Assembly: GCF_000416235.1 (NCBI RefSeq)
Contig: NZ_ATLO01000003.1
Coordinates: 62,001-126,000 of the forward strand
Direction: 5' to 3'
Length of the DNA stretch: 64,000 bases
Source: Pseudomonas sp. CFII64
GTDB lineage: Bacteria > Pseudomonadota > Gammaproteobacteria > Pseudomonadales > Pseudomonadaceae
The notes beneath the pieces are model-generated. The model was not told the DNA's origin. It was given only the letters and a program-made list of their open reading frames with translations, and did not search any database. A program made the translations under genes and the position numbers. Position 1 is the first letter of the stretch, and each line of letters begins with the position of its first letter. Shown here piece after piece: positions 16,735 to 26,382 of the stretch.

Positions 16735-18167
16735 AACACCTCACGCGCCTGACAACGGTCGGGCTTGGCTTGCTGTTGTCGGCGTGCCAGGTCGTCGGCC
16801 CCGATTACACGTTGCCCGAGCAAGCCGCGATCAATCGAGCGGATTTGCAGGGCGAGCTGGCGGGTGAGTCGGTCAATACGATTTCCGCGCCGGTGCCTGC
16901 CGACTGGTGGCGCCTGTATCAAGACCCGCGCCTCGATCAATTGGTGCAACAGGCCATGGCCTCCAACACCGACCTGCGCATCGCCGCCGCCAATCTGCAA
17001 CGCGCCCGCTACCAGACTGCCGAAGCCCAGGCCGCCGGTGGTTTCAGCAGTGGCGTGAAAATAGGTGCCGAACGTCTTCAGGAATCGGGCGAAGCGTTTC
17101 TGCTGGCGGATAAAGTGCCAGTGGCCAATGTCGGTAACGTCGGGATTACCACTTCGTATCAATTCGATCTGTTCGGCACCTTGCAGCGCGGCATCGAAGC
17201 GGCGAAAGCCAATGTCGACGCTACCCAGGCCGCAGCCGATACCGCGCGCATCACCCTGGTTGCCGATGTGGTGCGCGCCTACACCCAGGTGTGCGCCGCC
17301 AATGAAGAACACGGCATCGCGCTGCAATCCCTCGACCTGCAGCAGCAAGGCGTGACTCTGACGCAACGCTTGCGTGATGCGGGCCGAGGCGATGAAACCC
17401 AAGTCACCCGTTCGCAAACCCAATTCAAATCCCTGCGCGCCGAGCTACCGCGTTACGAAGCGCTGCGCCAGGCCGGGCTGTTTCGCCTGTCGATGTTGCT
17501 CGCCAAGCCGCTGAACCAGTTGCCGACAGGCGTGGCGACCTGCAACGAGTTGCCGCATATCGCGCAAGTGATGCCGGTGGGCGATGGCGCTGCATTGCTC
17601 AAGCGTCGGCCCGATGTGCGCCAGGCCGAACGCCGTCTCGCTGCTGCCACGGCGGAAATCGGCGTGGCCACCGGCGAGTTGTACCCGGACATCAGCATCG
17701 GTGCGACGGTCGGCACCGTGGGCCTGCTGGAAAACCTCGGTAAACCCGCCGCCAATCGCTGGGGTTTCGGGCCACTATTGAACTGGACCATCCCGTCCAA
17801 CGGCTCCCGCGCGCGGATTCATCAGGCCGAAGCCTCGACCCAGGCCGCCCTCGCCCGCTTCGACGGCGTGGTGCTCAACGCCATCCGCGAAACCCAGACC
17901 GGCCTGGCGCAATACAGCGCCCTGCTGGAGCGCCGCGACGCCCTGGCCGATGCCGAACAATCCGCCAGACAGGCCGCCGACCAGACCCACCGCTTCTTCC
18001 AGGCTGGCCGCGAATCCTTCCTCGCCGATCTGCAGGCCACCCGCACCTACACCGACGTCCGCGCCCAGCTGGCCATGGCCAATACTCAAGTTGCGATGGG
18101 CCAGATCGATCTGTTCCTGGCCTTGGGCGGCGGTTGGGAGAATGCTGGCAAGGTGGCGGGGAAATAA
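16731..18167 (+). CDS. Outer-membrane efflux factor, NodT family lipoprotein
   Basis: 478 residues, with lipobox LLLSAC (Cys19) and two outer-membrane efflux protein repeats. Family phrases include PADWWRLYQDPRLDQLVQQA and, in the second half, RRPDVRQAERRLAAATAEIG. It forms the trimeric TolC-like exit duct of the aromatic-acid exporter and ends the operon. No strong terminator was seen in the 72 bases before the aldo/keto reductase. Confidence 0.9.
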   Translation: MKHLTRLTTVGLGLLLSACQVVGPDYTLPEQAAINRADLQGELAGESVNTISAPVPADWWRLYQDPRLDQLVQQAMASNTDLRIAAANLQRARYQTAEAQAAGGFSSGVKIGAERLQESGEAFLLADKVPVANVGNVGITTSYQFDLFGTLQRGIEAAKANVDATQAAADTARITLVADVVRAYTQVCAANEEHGIALQSLDLQQQGVTLTQRLRDAGRGDETQVTRSQTQFKSLRAELPRYEALRQAGLFRLSMLLAKPLNQLPTGVATCNELPHIAQVMPVGDGAALLKRRPDVRQAERRLAAATAEIGVATGELYPDISIGATVGTVGLLENLGKPAANRWGFGPLLNWTIPSNGSRARIHQAEASTQAALARFDGVVLNAIRETQTGLAQYSALLERRDALADAEQSARQAADQTHRFFQAGRESFLADLQATRTYTDVRAQLAMANTQVAMGQIDLFLALGGGWENAGKVAGK

Positions 18168-18239
18168 CGCTGCGTCCGGGAACCCTTTGCCTATTTAACT
18201 GCCACACTCCTCATCATTCATCCAATTGCAGGGGTTCCC

Positions 18240-19061
18240 ATGCGGACGCTCGAACTCGCGGGGCAGACTGTACCGGTCTTGGGTCAGGGGACTTGGCACA
18301 TGGGTGAAGACCCGCGTCAGCGCTCCCTGGAAATTTCCGCGTTGTGCCAGGGTATCGAGCTGGGCATGACGTTGATCGACACCGCCGAGATGTATGCCGA
18401 CGGCACCGCCGAACAAGTGGTGGGCGAGGCCATCGCCGGGCAGCGGCACAAGGTGTTCGTGGTCAGCAAGGTCTACCCGCATAACGCCAGCCGCACCGGC
18501 GTGCCCGCCGCCTGCGAGCGCAGCCTGAAAAGACTGAAGACCGATTACATCGATCTGTACCTGCTGCATTGGCCCGGGCAGTATCCGCTGGAAGAAACCG
18601 TCGAAGCCTTCGAGCGTCTGCGTGAAGCTGGCAAGATCGGTCGTTGGGGCGTGTCGAATTTCGACGTGCCAGACATGCTGGAGCTGAATAACCCGGACTG
18701 CGCGACCAATCAGGTGTTGTACAACCCGGAAGAGCGCGGCATTGAATTCGATTTGTTGCCCTGGGCCAACGCTCAGAGCATGCCGATCATGGCGTACTGC
18801 CCGATTGGTCAGGCGGGGAATCTGCTGCATCACCCGGCGCTGCAAGCGGTTGCCGCTCGGCACAACGCAACCCCTGCGCAGATCAGCCTTGCGTGGGTAT
18901 TGCGTCAGGACAACATGATTGCCATCCCCAAGGCGGTCAATCCCGAGCATCTGCGCCTCAACCTCGCCGCCGCAGAACTGCGGTTGACTGCGGAAGATAT
19001 CGCCGACCTTGATCGCGCCTGGCCGGCCCCAACCCGCAAGCAGCGCTTGGCAATGGTCTGA
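18240..19061 (+). CDS. Aldo/keto reductase
   Basis: 273 residues with the complete AKR catalytic tetrad: Asp48 and Tyr52 (DTAEMYADG), Lys77 (VSKVYP) and His110 (LLHWPG). The NADPH-binding end is AIPKAVNPEHLRLNLAAA. It resembles AKR5-type enzymes acting on small aldehydes or ketones; the substrate cannot be told. CAGGGG lies 6-11 bases before the ATG. It is probably expressed separately from the efflux operon. Confidence 0.9.
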   Translation: MRTLELAGQTVPVLGQGTWHMGEDPRQRSLEISALCQGIELGMTLIDTAEMYADGTAEQVVGEAIAGQRHKVFVVSKVYPHNASRTGVPAACERSLKRLKTDYIDLYLLHWPGQYPLEETVEAFERLREAGKIGRWGVSNFDVPDMLELNNPDCATNQVLYNPEERGIEFDLLPWANAQSMPIMAYCPIGQAGNLLHHPALQAVAARHNATPAQISLAWVLRQDNMIAIPKAVNPEHLRLNLAAAELRLTAEDIADLDRAWPAPTRKQRLAMV

Positions 19062-19169
19062 CACGAAACATTCCGTCACAACCCGCAACAAAACTGCAAT
19101 AAACGCTTGTCATGCTGCGCCCTTCGTCCCTTTATCCCGGACCGGGCGCATCAAGACCTGCGAGCAGCC

Positions 19170-20192
19170 ATGAGCCAAAGCATCGTGCAGAAAAACCAGG
19201 ATTCCGATCTGTTCGGCCTGCTCTATGGTTTTCGCTTTCGTCCCGGTGAAATCGGTGAGGAAATCGGCTCGACGGCCGCCTTGAGTTGCCTGCGCACGCC
19301 TGAAGACCCGGAAGAATTTCTCTGGCTGCACTTGAATCTGGCCCATGCCGGTTGCGAGCGCTGGATGAAAAGCCATCTCGAACTGCCGGAAGAATTCTTC
19401 GAGGCCTTGCATGAAGGTTCGCGCTCGACACGCATCGAGCATGTGGACTCGGCCCTGCTGGCGGTGGTCAACGATGTGGTCTTTGACTTCAATATGGTGT
19501 CCACCGACATCTCCACCTTGTGGGTCTGCACCCATCGCCATTTGCTCGTGACTGCGCGCCAGCAGCCATTGCGGTCGGTGGACAAACTGCGTTCGTCGGT
19601 CAAACGCGGCGAACAATTCCGCTCGCCAGTGGAGTTGCTCGCACACTTGCTCCGTGACCAGGGCGAAGTGCTGACCCAGTTTCTGCGCAAGACCAGCGTC
19701 AGTGTGGACAAGATCGAAGATCAGCTGTTGTCGCAACGCCTGAGCAATAACCGTTCAGAACTGGGCGCCATGCGCCGGGTGCTGGTTCGTTTGCAACGGC
19801 TGCTGGCGCTGGAGCCCGGCTCATTGATGCGCCTGCTGCACCGGCCGCCGCACTGGTTGCAGGAAGACGACATACAAGAGCTGCGGCAGTCCACGGAAGA
19901 GTCGGCGCTGGTAATCAGCGACCTGACCGCGCTGGGGGAACGCATCAAGCTGTTGCAGGAAGAAATCGCCGCCAACCTCAACGAACAAAGCAGCCGCACC
20001 CTGTTCACCCTGACCGTGGTCACGGTGCTGGCGCTGCCGATCAACATCGTCGCCGGTTTCTTCGGCATGAACGTCGGCGGCATTCCACTGGCTTCCGATC
20101 CTGAGGGCTTCTGGGTCCTGGTGGCGTTGGTGGCGACCTTTACCTTGATCGCCGGGCGCTGGGCGTTTCGCAAGAATCGGGATCAGGCGTAG
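19170..20192 (+). CDS. zntB: CorA-family divalent cation transporter, ZntB-like
   Basis: 340 residues: a long cytoplasmic helical domain and two C-terminal transmembrane helices (about 280-300 and 311-331) joined by the loop GMNVGGIPLASDPEGF, with the family GMN signature. ZntB proteins move zinc by proton coupling; CorA moves magnesium. Overall style (start MSQSIVQ..DLFGLLYGFRF, charged C-terminus FRKNRDQA) fits ZntB better. I chose the ATG at 19170 because the upstream extension is not family-like; the ribosome site there is weak. Confidence 0.83.
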   Translation: MSQSIVQKNQDSDLFGLLYGFRFRPGEIGEEIGSTAALSCLRTPEDPEEFLWLHLNLAHAGCERWMKSHLELPEEFFEALHEGSRSTRIEHVDSALLAVVNDVVFDFNMVSTDISTLWVCTHRHLLVTARQQPLRSVDKLRSSVKRGEQFRSPVELLAHLLRDQGEVLTQFLRKTSVSVDKIEDQLLSQRLSNNRSELGAMRRVLVRLQRLLALEPGSLMRLLHRPPHWLQEDDIQELRQSTEESALVISDLTALGERIKLLQEEIAANLNEQSSRTLFTLTVVTVLALPINIVAGFFGMNVGGIPLASDPEGFWVLVALVATFTLIAGRWAFRKNRDQA

Positions 20193-20497
20193 AGCGCCAA
20201 AATATGTTGCAGGACTCTTAGTTGTGGGAATGCCAAACCCGTGGGAGAGGACTTGTCCTCGATGGCTGTAATGTCAGCACTGGATGCAGGTCAGGCAAAC
20301 CTGGTTGTCTGGGTTGACGTTCGAGGACGAGTCCTCTTCCACAAAAGCCCCCCATACAGTCAGGCATTTCCACCATAGAACCTCCAGCGATTGGTACCAC
20401 ACATCCGATTAATCATCACAACCTTGATCCATGTCGCACCGCTGTAACATTTTGTAATGAACATGGCTGCCATCCCTTTCCCACAGGATTGCGCACC
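20193..20497. other. Intergenic gap with REP pair and pit promoter region
   Basis: 305 bases. A REP inverted pair occupies 20241-20342: GTGGGAGAGGACTTGTCCTC on the left and GAGGACGAGTCCTCTTCCAC on the right. The last 150 bases should contain the phosphate transporter promoter. A TGTAACATTTTGTAAT stretch near 20443 resembles half of a Pho box but the spacing is off. Confidence 0.7.
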
Positions 20498-22114
20498 ATG
20501 GTTTCCAGCACACTGGCCCCGGACTCAATCAGACACGCCGACGATTCCAGACCGCAGTTTTCCCGCAAGCCCGGCAAACTCACCACGGGCCTGTTCTTCG
20601 TCATCCTCGCCATGGGCCTGTTATTCACCGCCTACAGCCTGAAACAAGACGTCGATGACATGGGCACGGTGGTCACCACCTGGACCCCGTTCCTGCTGCT
20701 CGGCGTGGCGCTGGTGATTGCCCTTGGGTTTGAGTTCGTCAACGGGTTCCATGACACCGCCAACGCCGTGGCCACAGTGATTTATACCCATTCCCTGCCG
20801 CCAAACTTCGCGGTGGCCTGGTCTGGGCTGTTCAACTTTCTGGGTGTGCTGTTTTCCAGCGGGGCAGTGGCGTTCGGCATCATCGCGCTGCTGCCGGTGG
20901 AATTGATCCTGCAAGTGGGCTCCAGCGCCGGTTTCGCGATGATCTTCGCCCTGCTGATCGCCGCCATCATCTGGAACCTCGGCACCTGGTGGCTGGGCTT
21001 GCCCGCATCTTCATCGCACACGTTGATCGGTTCGATCATCGGCGTCGGTGTCGCCAATGCGCTGATGCACGGCCGCGACGGCACCAGCGGCGTGGATTGG
21101 TCCCAGGCGACCAAGATCGGTTACTCCCTGCTGCTCTCGCCGCTGGTCGGCTTCGGCTGCGCGGCATTGTTGCTGCTCGCCATGCGCCTGTTCATCAAGA
21201 ATCGAGCGCTGTACAAGGCGCCAAAAGGCAATTCGCCACCGCCGTGGTGGATTCGCGGCATGCTGATCGTTACTTGCACTGGTGTTTCATTTGCCCACGG
21301 CTCCAACGACGGGCAAAAAGGCATGGGCCTGATCATGCTGATCCTGGTTGGCACCTTGCCGATGGCCTACGCTTTGAACCGCACCATGCCCGCCGACCAG
21401 TCGATTCAGTTCGCCGCCGTGGCCGAAGTCACTCAGCAGGCCCTGAGCCGCAGCGTCCCCGCCCCGGCTCCGGCTGATCCGCGCCAGACATTGTCGGCCT
21501 ACCTGGTCAGCAAACAGGCCACGCCTGATCTGATCCCGGCGCTGGCGGTCATGGCCGGCAAGATTGGCATTCAGGTCAAGAGCTACGGCTCATTGGCCAA
21601 AGTCCCCGCCGAGGCCGTGGCCAACGTGCGCAACGACATGTACCTGACCTCGGAAACCATCCGCCTGATGGAGAAAAACAAGGTCGGCAGTTTCGATACC
21701 GATACTCAGGACAAGCTCAAGCTGTTCAAGGACCAGATCGACAGCGCCACCCGCTTCATTCCAACCTGGGTGAAGATTGCTGTCGCTATTGCCCTCGGTC
21801 TGGGAACACTGGTGGGCTGGCGTCGCATCGTCATTACCGTCGGCGAAAAAATCGGCAAGACCCACATGACCTACGCCCAGGGCGCCTCGGCAGAAATCGT
21901 CGCGATGTTCACCATTGGCGCAGCCGACATGTACGGGTTGCCGGTTTCGACGACCCACGTGCTGTCATCCGGCGTGGCAGGTTCCATGGTCGCCAACGGC
22001 TCGGGGCTGCAACTGCGCACCTTGCGCAACCTGGCGATGGCTTGGGTGCTGACATTGCCAGCAGCAATCCTGTTGTCGGGGTCGCTGTATTGGGTGTTTA
22101 TGCAGATTTTCTAA
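20498..22114 (+). CDS. pitA: Low-affinity inorganic phosphate transporter (Pit/PHO-4 family)
   Basis: 538 residues, integral membrane. The two PHO-4 signature repeats are visible: GFEFVNGFHDTANAVATVIY (about 70-89) and the C-terminal TIGAADMYGLPVSTTHVLSSG. A long hydrophilic loop (about 295-425, rich in PAPAPAD and charged helices) splits the helices, as in PitA. It takes up metal-phosphate with protons. The start at 20498 follows AGGA by 9 bases. The family is certain; I use pitA as the nearest name. Confidence 0.88.
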   Translation: MVSSTLAPDSIRHADDSRPQFSRKPGKLTTGLFFVILAMGLLFTAYSLKQDVDDMGTVVTTWTPFLLLGVALVIALGFEFVNGFHDTANAVATVIYTHSLPPNFAVAWSGLFNFLGVLFSSGAVAFGIIALLPVELILQVGSSAGFAMIFALLIAAIIWNLGTWWLGLPASSSHTLIGSIIGVGVANALMHGRDGTSGVDWSQATKIGYSLLLSPLVGFGCAALLLLAMRLFIKNRALYKAPKGNSPPPWWIRGMLIVTCTGVSFAHGSNDGQKGMGLIMLILVGTLPMAYALNRTMPADQSIQFAAVAEVTQQALSRSVPAPAPADPRQTLSAYLVSKQATPDLIPALAVMAGKIGIQVKSYGSLAKVPAEAVANVRNDMYLTSETIRLMEKNKVGSFDTDTQDKLKLFKDQIDSATRFIPTWVKIAVAIALGLGTLVGWRRIVITVGEKIGKTHMTYAQGASAEIVAMFTIGAADMYGLPVSTTHVLSSGVAGSMVANGSGLQLRTLRNLAMAWVLTLPAAILLSGSLYWVFMQIF

Positions 22115-22133
22115 GCAGACGTTTGAGAAAAGA

Positions 22134-22162
22134 AAAAGCCGGCGCTTATCACGCCGGCTTTT
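22134..22162. terminator. Bidirectional terminator between pit and egtBD
   Basis: A perfect 11-base stem, AAAAGCCGGCG and CGCCGGCTTTT, with loop CTTATCA. The T run on both strands serves both convergent genes. Confidence 0.93.
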
Positions 22163-22177
22163 GTTTGCCCGATCAGC

Positions 22178-24328
22178 TCACGCCTTCAAATTGAACAACG
22201 CCACCTGCGGCGCCTCGCTGAGCCATTGTTCACTCACGGTCCAGCCCGCTTGCTCGGCCAGGGCGGTGAACGCCTCGACGGTGAACTTGTGGGAGTTTTC
22301 GGTGTGCAGACGCTCGCCGGGGCTGAAGTGGAAAGCCTGGCCAGCGACTGTCGCGGTTTGCTCGACGCGGCTGACCAGATGCATTTCCATGCGCTGCTCT
22401 TGATCATTCCAGAGGGCCAGATGATCGAATGCGTCAACCCGGAACGTACCCTCCAGTTCGCGGTTGATACGGGTCAGCAGATTCTTGTTGAAGCGTGCGG
22501 TAACACCTTGAGCGTCGTCATAGGCCGCGACCAGCGTGGCGGCATCCTTGACCAGATCGACACCGACGATGAAATGGGCGTTTTCACCCAACAGCGTCCG
22601 GGCCGCGCGCAGGAATTTCACCGCTTGCTCCGGGGTAAAGTTGCCGATGGTCGAACCGGGGAAGAAACCGACCCGGGTCAAGCCGTCCGCAGCGCGGGGC
22701 AGTTTCATGGCGCGGGTGAAGTCATCGATTTGCGGCGCCACGGTCAGGTGCGGGTATTTCTGTTGAAGCTGCTGCGCCGCCTTATTGAGTGCATTGGCGC
22801 TGATATCGATCGGCACGTAGACCGCGATGTGCGGCGCAGCGTCCAGCAATAAACAGGTCTTCTCGCTGGCGCCGCTGCCGAATTCCACCAACGCCGCGCC
22901 CTGGGGAATTGACGCCGCCACTTGGGTCGCGACATCGGTCAACAGGCGGGTTTCAGCGCGGGTCGGGTAATACTCGGCGGTATGGCAAATAGCTTCGAAC
23001 AACTCTGAACCGGCTGCATCGTAGAAATACTTCGGCGAGAGGTTTTTCGCGGGCGAGGACAGCCCGGCGATGACGTCCCGGGCGAATTCGCTGTCATGGG
23101 GATTGACCACTCCCGGCTGACGGCTGTCACGGGCCAGGCGCAGGCCGGACACGACCCAGCGCTTTTCCGGATGAAAGAAGTTTCGGTACGTGGCCCGTGA
23201 ATGGTTGGGCGAAGTGACGCTGGCGCCACCGCGCAGAACCATCTGGCTGATCATGAACTTGCCATTGTATTCCCCCACGGCGCTGGCAGCCGGACGGAAT
23301 CCGGGATAAGCGCTGTAGGCACTTTGCGTCCACTGCCAGGCAACATCATCGACTTGCTCCAGCAGCCCGGCGATTGCGGCGGCCTCCCATTCGGCTTCGG
23401 TGGGCAAGCGCGCGTCGGCCCAATGGGCATAGGCGGCCGCTTCGTAGTAACTGATATGGGTCACCGGCGCATCGCGCTCAATGGCTTCCAGCCCGCGCAA
23501 ACTCATGCGCCGCCAGCCATGTGTTTCGTCGTGCTGCCAATAGAGCGGCGCGTCCCAGGCGTTTTCCTGCACCACGGTCCAGCCTTCCGACAGCCACAGG
23601 CCGGCCTGGCTGTAGCCGCCCGCTTTCATGAACGCCAGCCATTCGCCGTTGGTCACCAGACGATCGCAGATTTCGAAAGACTGCAGGTACGTGGTGTGGC
23701 GCGGGCCTTCGTTATCGAAGGCGAACTGGGTACCCTGATGGCCGATTTCGGTCAGGCCGCCCTTGAGCGGCTTGTACTGACCGCGCCGCCCGCCAGCATC
23801 CCTGGGCCAGCCGGGATCGTAGGCCGGCTTGAGTGACGAAGTGCTGAACAAATGCAGGATGTCCATCAACAGCAACTCCTGATGCTGTTCTTCATGGGCC
23901 AGGCCCAGTTCGATCAGGCTGTTGAGTTCTTCCGGCAAGGCGCTTTGCAGCAGCGTGTTCATGTGCTGATCGACATAATCGCGGTAAGCCAGTACCTGAT
24001 CGATGCCGGGCCGGGTCATCAACCCCCGCTGCGGGCGCGGGTGGCGCGGGCCGACGGCTTCGTAATAGGAATTGAAGAGATAGCCGAACGTCGGATCGAA
24101 CGCCGAATACCCTGAAAGGTTCTCGCTGAGCAGAAAGGTCTCGAAAAACCAGGTCGTGTGCGCCATGTGCCATTTTGCCGGGCTGGCGTCTGGCATCGAC
24201 TGCACCACCATGTCTTCGGCGCTGAGCGGCGCCGCCAGACTTTGGGTGCGGCTGCGTACGCTTTGATAGCGCTTGAGCAGTTCGTTGGCGACCGGGGTCT
24301 GGCGTGGCTCGCGTGAGGGGCTGATCAT
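22178..24328 (-). CDS. EgtB-EgtD fusion: ergothioneine sulfoxide synthase plus histidine N-methyltransferase
   Basis: One 716-residue frame carries two usually separate proteins. Residues 1-402 are EgtB: DinB-like N-terminus with iron ligands His57 (MAHTTW), His145 and His149 (HEEQHQ), then the formylglycine-generating-enzyme-like half ending RNFFHPEKRWVVSGLRLARD. Residues about 415-716 are EgtD, with KYFYDAAGSELFEAIC and SAM loop VEFGSGASEKT (481-491). EgtD trimethylates histidine; EgtB adds cysteine sulfur at the imidazole. No stop and no credible start lie at the junction: a GTG near codon 407 has GGGAG directly against it. Fungal Egt1 has the opposite order. GGAG lies 10 bases before the ATG. 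A one-base sequencing error joining two genes cannot be excluded. Confidence 0.88.
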   Translation of the reverse strand: MISPSREPRQTPVANELLKRYQSVRSRTQSLAAPLSAEDMVVQSMPDASPAKWHMAHTTWFFETFLLSENLSGYSAFDPTFGYLFNSYYEAVGPRHPRPQRGLMTRPGIDQVLAYRDYVDQHMNTLLQSALPEELNSLIELGLAHEEQHQELLLMDILHLFSTSSLKPAYDPGWPRDAGGRRGQYKPLKGGLTEIGHQGTQFAFDNEGPRHTTYLQSFEICDRLVTNGEWLAFMKAGGYSQAGLWLSEGWTVVQENAWDAPLYWQHDETHGWRRMSLRGLEAIERDAPVTHISYYEAAAYAHWADARLPTEAEWEAAAIAGLLEQVDDVAWQWTQSAYSAYPGFRPAASAVGEYNGKFMISQMVLRGGASVTSPNHSRATYRNFFHPEKRWVVSGLRLARDSRQPGVVNPHDSEFARDVIAGLSSPAKNLSPKYFYDAAGSELFEAICHTAEYYPTRAETRLLTDVATQVAASIPQGAALVEFGSGASEKTCLLLDAAPHIAVYVPIDISANALNKAAQQLQQKYPHLTVAPQIDDFTRAMKLPRAADGLTRVGFFPGSTIGNFTPEQAVKFLRAARTLLGENAHFIVGVDLVKDAATLVAAYDDAQGVTARFNKNLLTRINRELEGTFRVDAFDHLALWNDQEQRMEMHLVSRVEQTATVAGQAFHFSPGERLHTENSHKFTVEAFTALAEQAGWTVSEQWLSEAPQVALFNLKA

Positions 24329-24702
24329 CGGTGTTCATCTCCGGCGTGGCCGCGACCTGTTTGTTCAGGCAAGTGCGGCGTCGAGCGTTTCTGTTCTTAT
24401 GAGCGGCGGCAGGGAGTTTGAGGTGCGATGCGCGCGGAATGTTCAAACCGTATATCCGAACGGGGAAGTGGCTCAAAGGGAACGTTTATAAGCACTGCGG
24501 ATCGGAACACACAATCATTTGAATACTTTCCGCTTTAGACGGGCTTAATCTAGGTGCCGACTTGCACACAGGATCCGTAGGACCGGCTTTAGCCGGGAGG
24601 GCGCAGGGTCTGACGACGCAATTGCTGAAAATGTACCAGCTTCCTCCCGGCTAAAGCCGGTCCTATGTGCTGCGCTCACCTCCCACAAGGCTGTGCCGAT
24701 TC
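24329..24702. other. Divergent promoter region with REP pair
   Basis: 374 bases between the divergent egtBD gene and the MFS gene. 24329-24570 should carry the egtBD promoter; no clear operator is visible. A REP pair fills 24577-24665: GTAGGACCGGCTTTAGCCGG and CCGGCTAAAGCCGGTCCTA. Confidence 0.75.
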
Positions 24703-26382
24703 ATGAGCAATAAGTACGCGCCCCGTGACTGGGCGCCCCACGAGCGCCCTACTCTGCCCGGTTCGCCGTCCACGCCGCTGCATTCGACCGGCAAGCGCTG
24801 GGCATTTGCGCTGGTGGGCGTGATCGTCGCGCTGACCGGCGGCTTGGGTAACGCGCTGGTGGTTGCCAACCTGCCCTATCTGCAAGGCTCGCTGGCGGCG
24901 ACGACCGCCGAGATTGCCTGGCTGCCCGCTGCCTACGTCATGACCAATGTGTCGATGAACCTGCTGCTGGTGAAGTTTCGTCAGCAGTTCGGCCTGCGGG
25001 CATTTACTGAAGTGTTTCTGGTGCTGTATGCCTTGGTGACCTTCGGCCATCTGTTCGTCAATGACATCAACTCGGCGATTGCCGTCAGGGCCGCACACGG
25101 CATGGTCGGCGCAGCACTTTCCACGCTGGGCCTGTATTACATGATCCAGGCATTTCCGACCCAGTGGAGATTGAAAGCCCTGGTGCTGGGGCTCGGCGTG
25201 GCGCAGCTGGCAGTACCGATGGCACGGCTGGTTTCGGAAGATCTGCTGCAAATCGCCGAGTGGCGCGGTTTGTACCTGTTCGAGCTGGGCATGGCCCTGC
25301 TGTCACTGGGCTGCGTACTGCTGTTGAAGCTACCGCCGGGTGATCGTTTCAAGGCGTTCGAAAAACTCGACTTCCTCACGTTTGCCCTGCTCTCCACCGG
25401 CTTCGCCCTGCTCTGCGCCGTGCTTTCCCTGGGGCGCATCGACTGGTGGCTGGAGCAAACCTGGATCGGCGTTGCATCTGCGGCCTCTATTGCGCTGATC
25501 ATGGCGGGCCTGGCCATCGAGCATAATCGCCGCAATCCGTTGCTGATCACCCGCTGGCTGGGCAGCGGCAGAATCCTGCGCCTGGCGCTGGCGGTCATTC
25601 TGTTTCGCGTGGTGCTGTCAGAGCAATCCATTGGCGCGGTAGGTTTTCTGCAAGCCTTGAACATGGGTTCCGAACAGCTGCACACGCTCTACGCGGTGAT
25701 GCTGCTCGGCAGCGTCGCCGGCCTGGCGGTCAGCGCCTGGACGATCAACCCGGCGCATCTGTTCACGCCGCTGATCATTTCCCTGGCGATGATGGCGACC
25801 GGCGCGTGGATGGACAGCGGCGCCACCAACCTGACCCGTCAATCGAACATGTACGTCAGCCAGTTCCTGCTGGCGTTCGGCGGAACCTTCTTCCTCGGGC
25901 CGACGTTGGTGCTGGGCGTCAGCGGGGTGATCGCCAATCCGCGCAACATGGTGAGTTTTTCCGTGCTGTTCGGCATTACCCAGAATGTCGGCGGTCTGAT
26001 CGGTTCCGCAGCGCTGGGCACGTTCCAGATCGTGCGGGAGAAATTCCACTCAAGCATCCTCGTGGAGCATCTGACCCTGATCAATCCTCAGGTGCAGTCG
26101 CGCCTGCAAAGCTCTGCGGCCAGCTATGCTGGCGCTATCGCCGATCCCTCGGCGCGCACCCACCAGGGCATTCGCGCCATGGCGACCGCCGCCACCCGGG
26201 AAGCCAACATACTGGCCTATAACGATGTGTTCATGCTCATCGCCGTGGTTGCCGTGTTGACCATGATCTGGATCTCGATACGCGGGATCTGGCTGAAAAT
26301 GACGACCCAACCGATTACACCTGCGTCGACGACGCCGGTGGCTTCGACTTCCGTAACTTCCAGTGGCGCCACCTCTTCATGA
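24703..26382 (+). CDS. MFS efflux transporter (DHA2-like)
   Basis: 559 residues with about 14 hydrophobic helices, from ALVGVIVALTGGLGNALVVA (about 35) to IAVVAVLTMIWISIRGIW (about 520), fitting the EmrB/DHA2 class. The C-terminus ends in a Thr/Ser/Pro-rich tail. I start at 24703 (MSNKYAPRDW), just after the REP pair. The next gene, a HlyD adaptor, starts inside this stop (ATGA), so the two form an EmrAB-like export pair; the substrate is unknown and no outer-membrane factor is encoded here. Confidence 0.85.
   Translation: MSNKYAPRDWAPHERPTLPGSPSTPLHSTGKRWAFALVGVIVALTGGLGNALVVANLPYLQGSLAATTAEIAWLPAAYVMTNVSMNLLLVKFRQQFGLRAFTEVFLVLYALVTFGHLFVNDINSAIAVRAAHGMVGAALSTLGLYYMIQAFPTQWRLKALVLGLGVAQLAVPMARLVSEDLLQIAEWRGLYLFELGMALLSLGCVLLLKLPPGDRFKAFEKLDFLTFALLSTGFALLCAVLSLGRIDWWLEQTWIGVASAASIALIMAGLAIEHNRRNPLLITRWLGSGRILRLALAVILFRVVLSEQSIGAVGFLQALNMGSEQLHTLYAVMLLGSVAGLAVSAWTINPAHLFTPLIISLAMMATGAWMDSGATNLTRQSNMYVSQFLLAFGGTFFLGPTLVLGVSGVIANPRNMVSFSVLFGITQNVGGLIGSAALGTFQIVREKFHSSILVEHLTLINPQVQSRLQSSAASYAGAIADPSARTHQGIRAMATAATREANILAYNDVFMLIAVVAVLTMIWISIRGIWLKMTTQPITPASTTPVASTSVTSSGATSS

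Noticed and set aside
20443..20460. Pho box upstream of the phosphate transporter
   Set aside because: The two half-sites (CTGTAAC and TTGTAAT) match only five of seven bases each and are three rather than four bases apart; Pit transporters are usually not PhoB-dependent.
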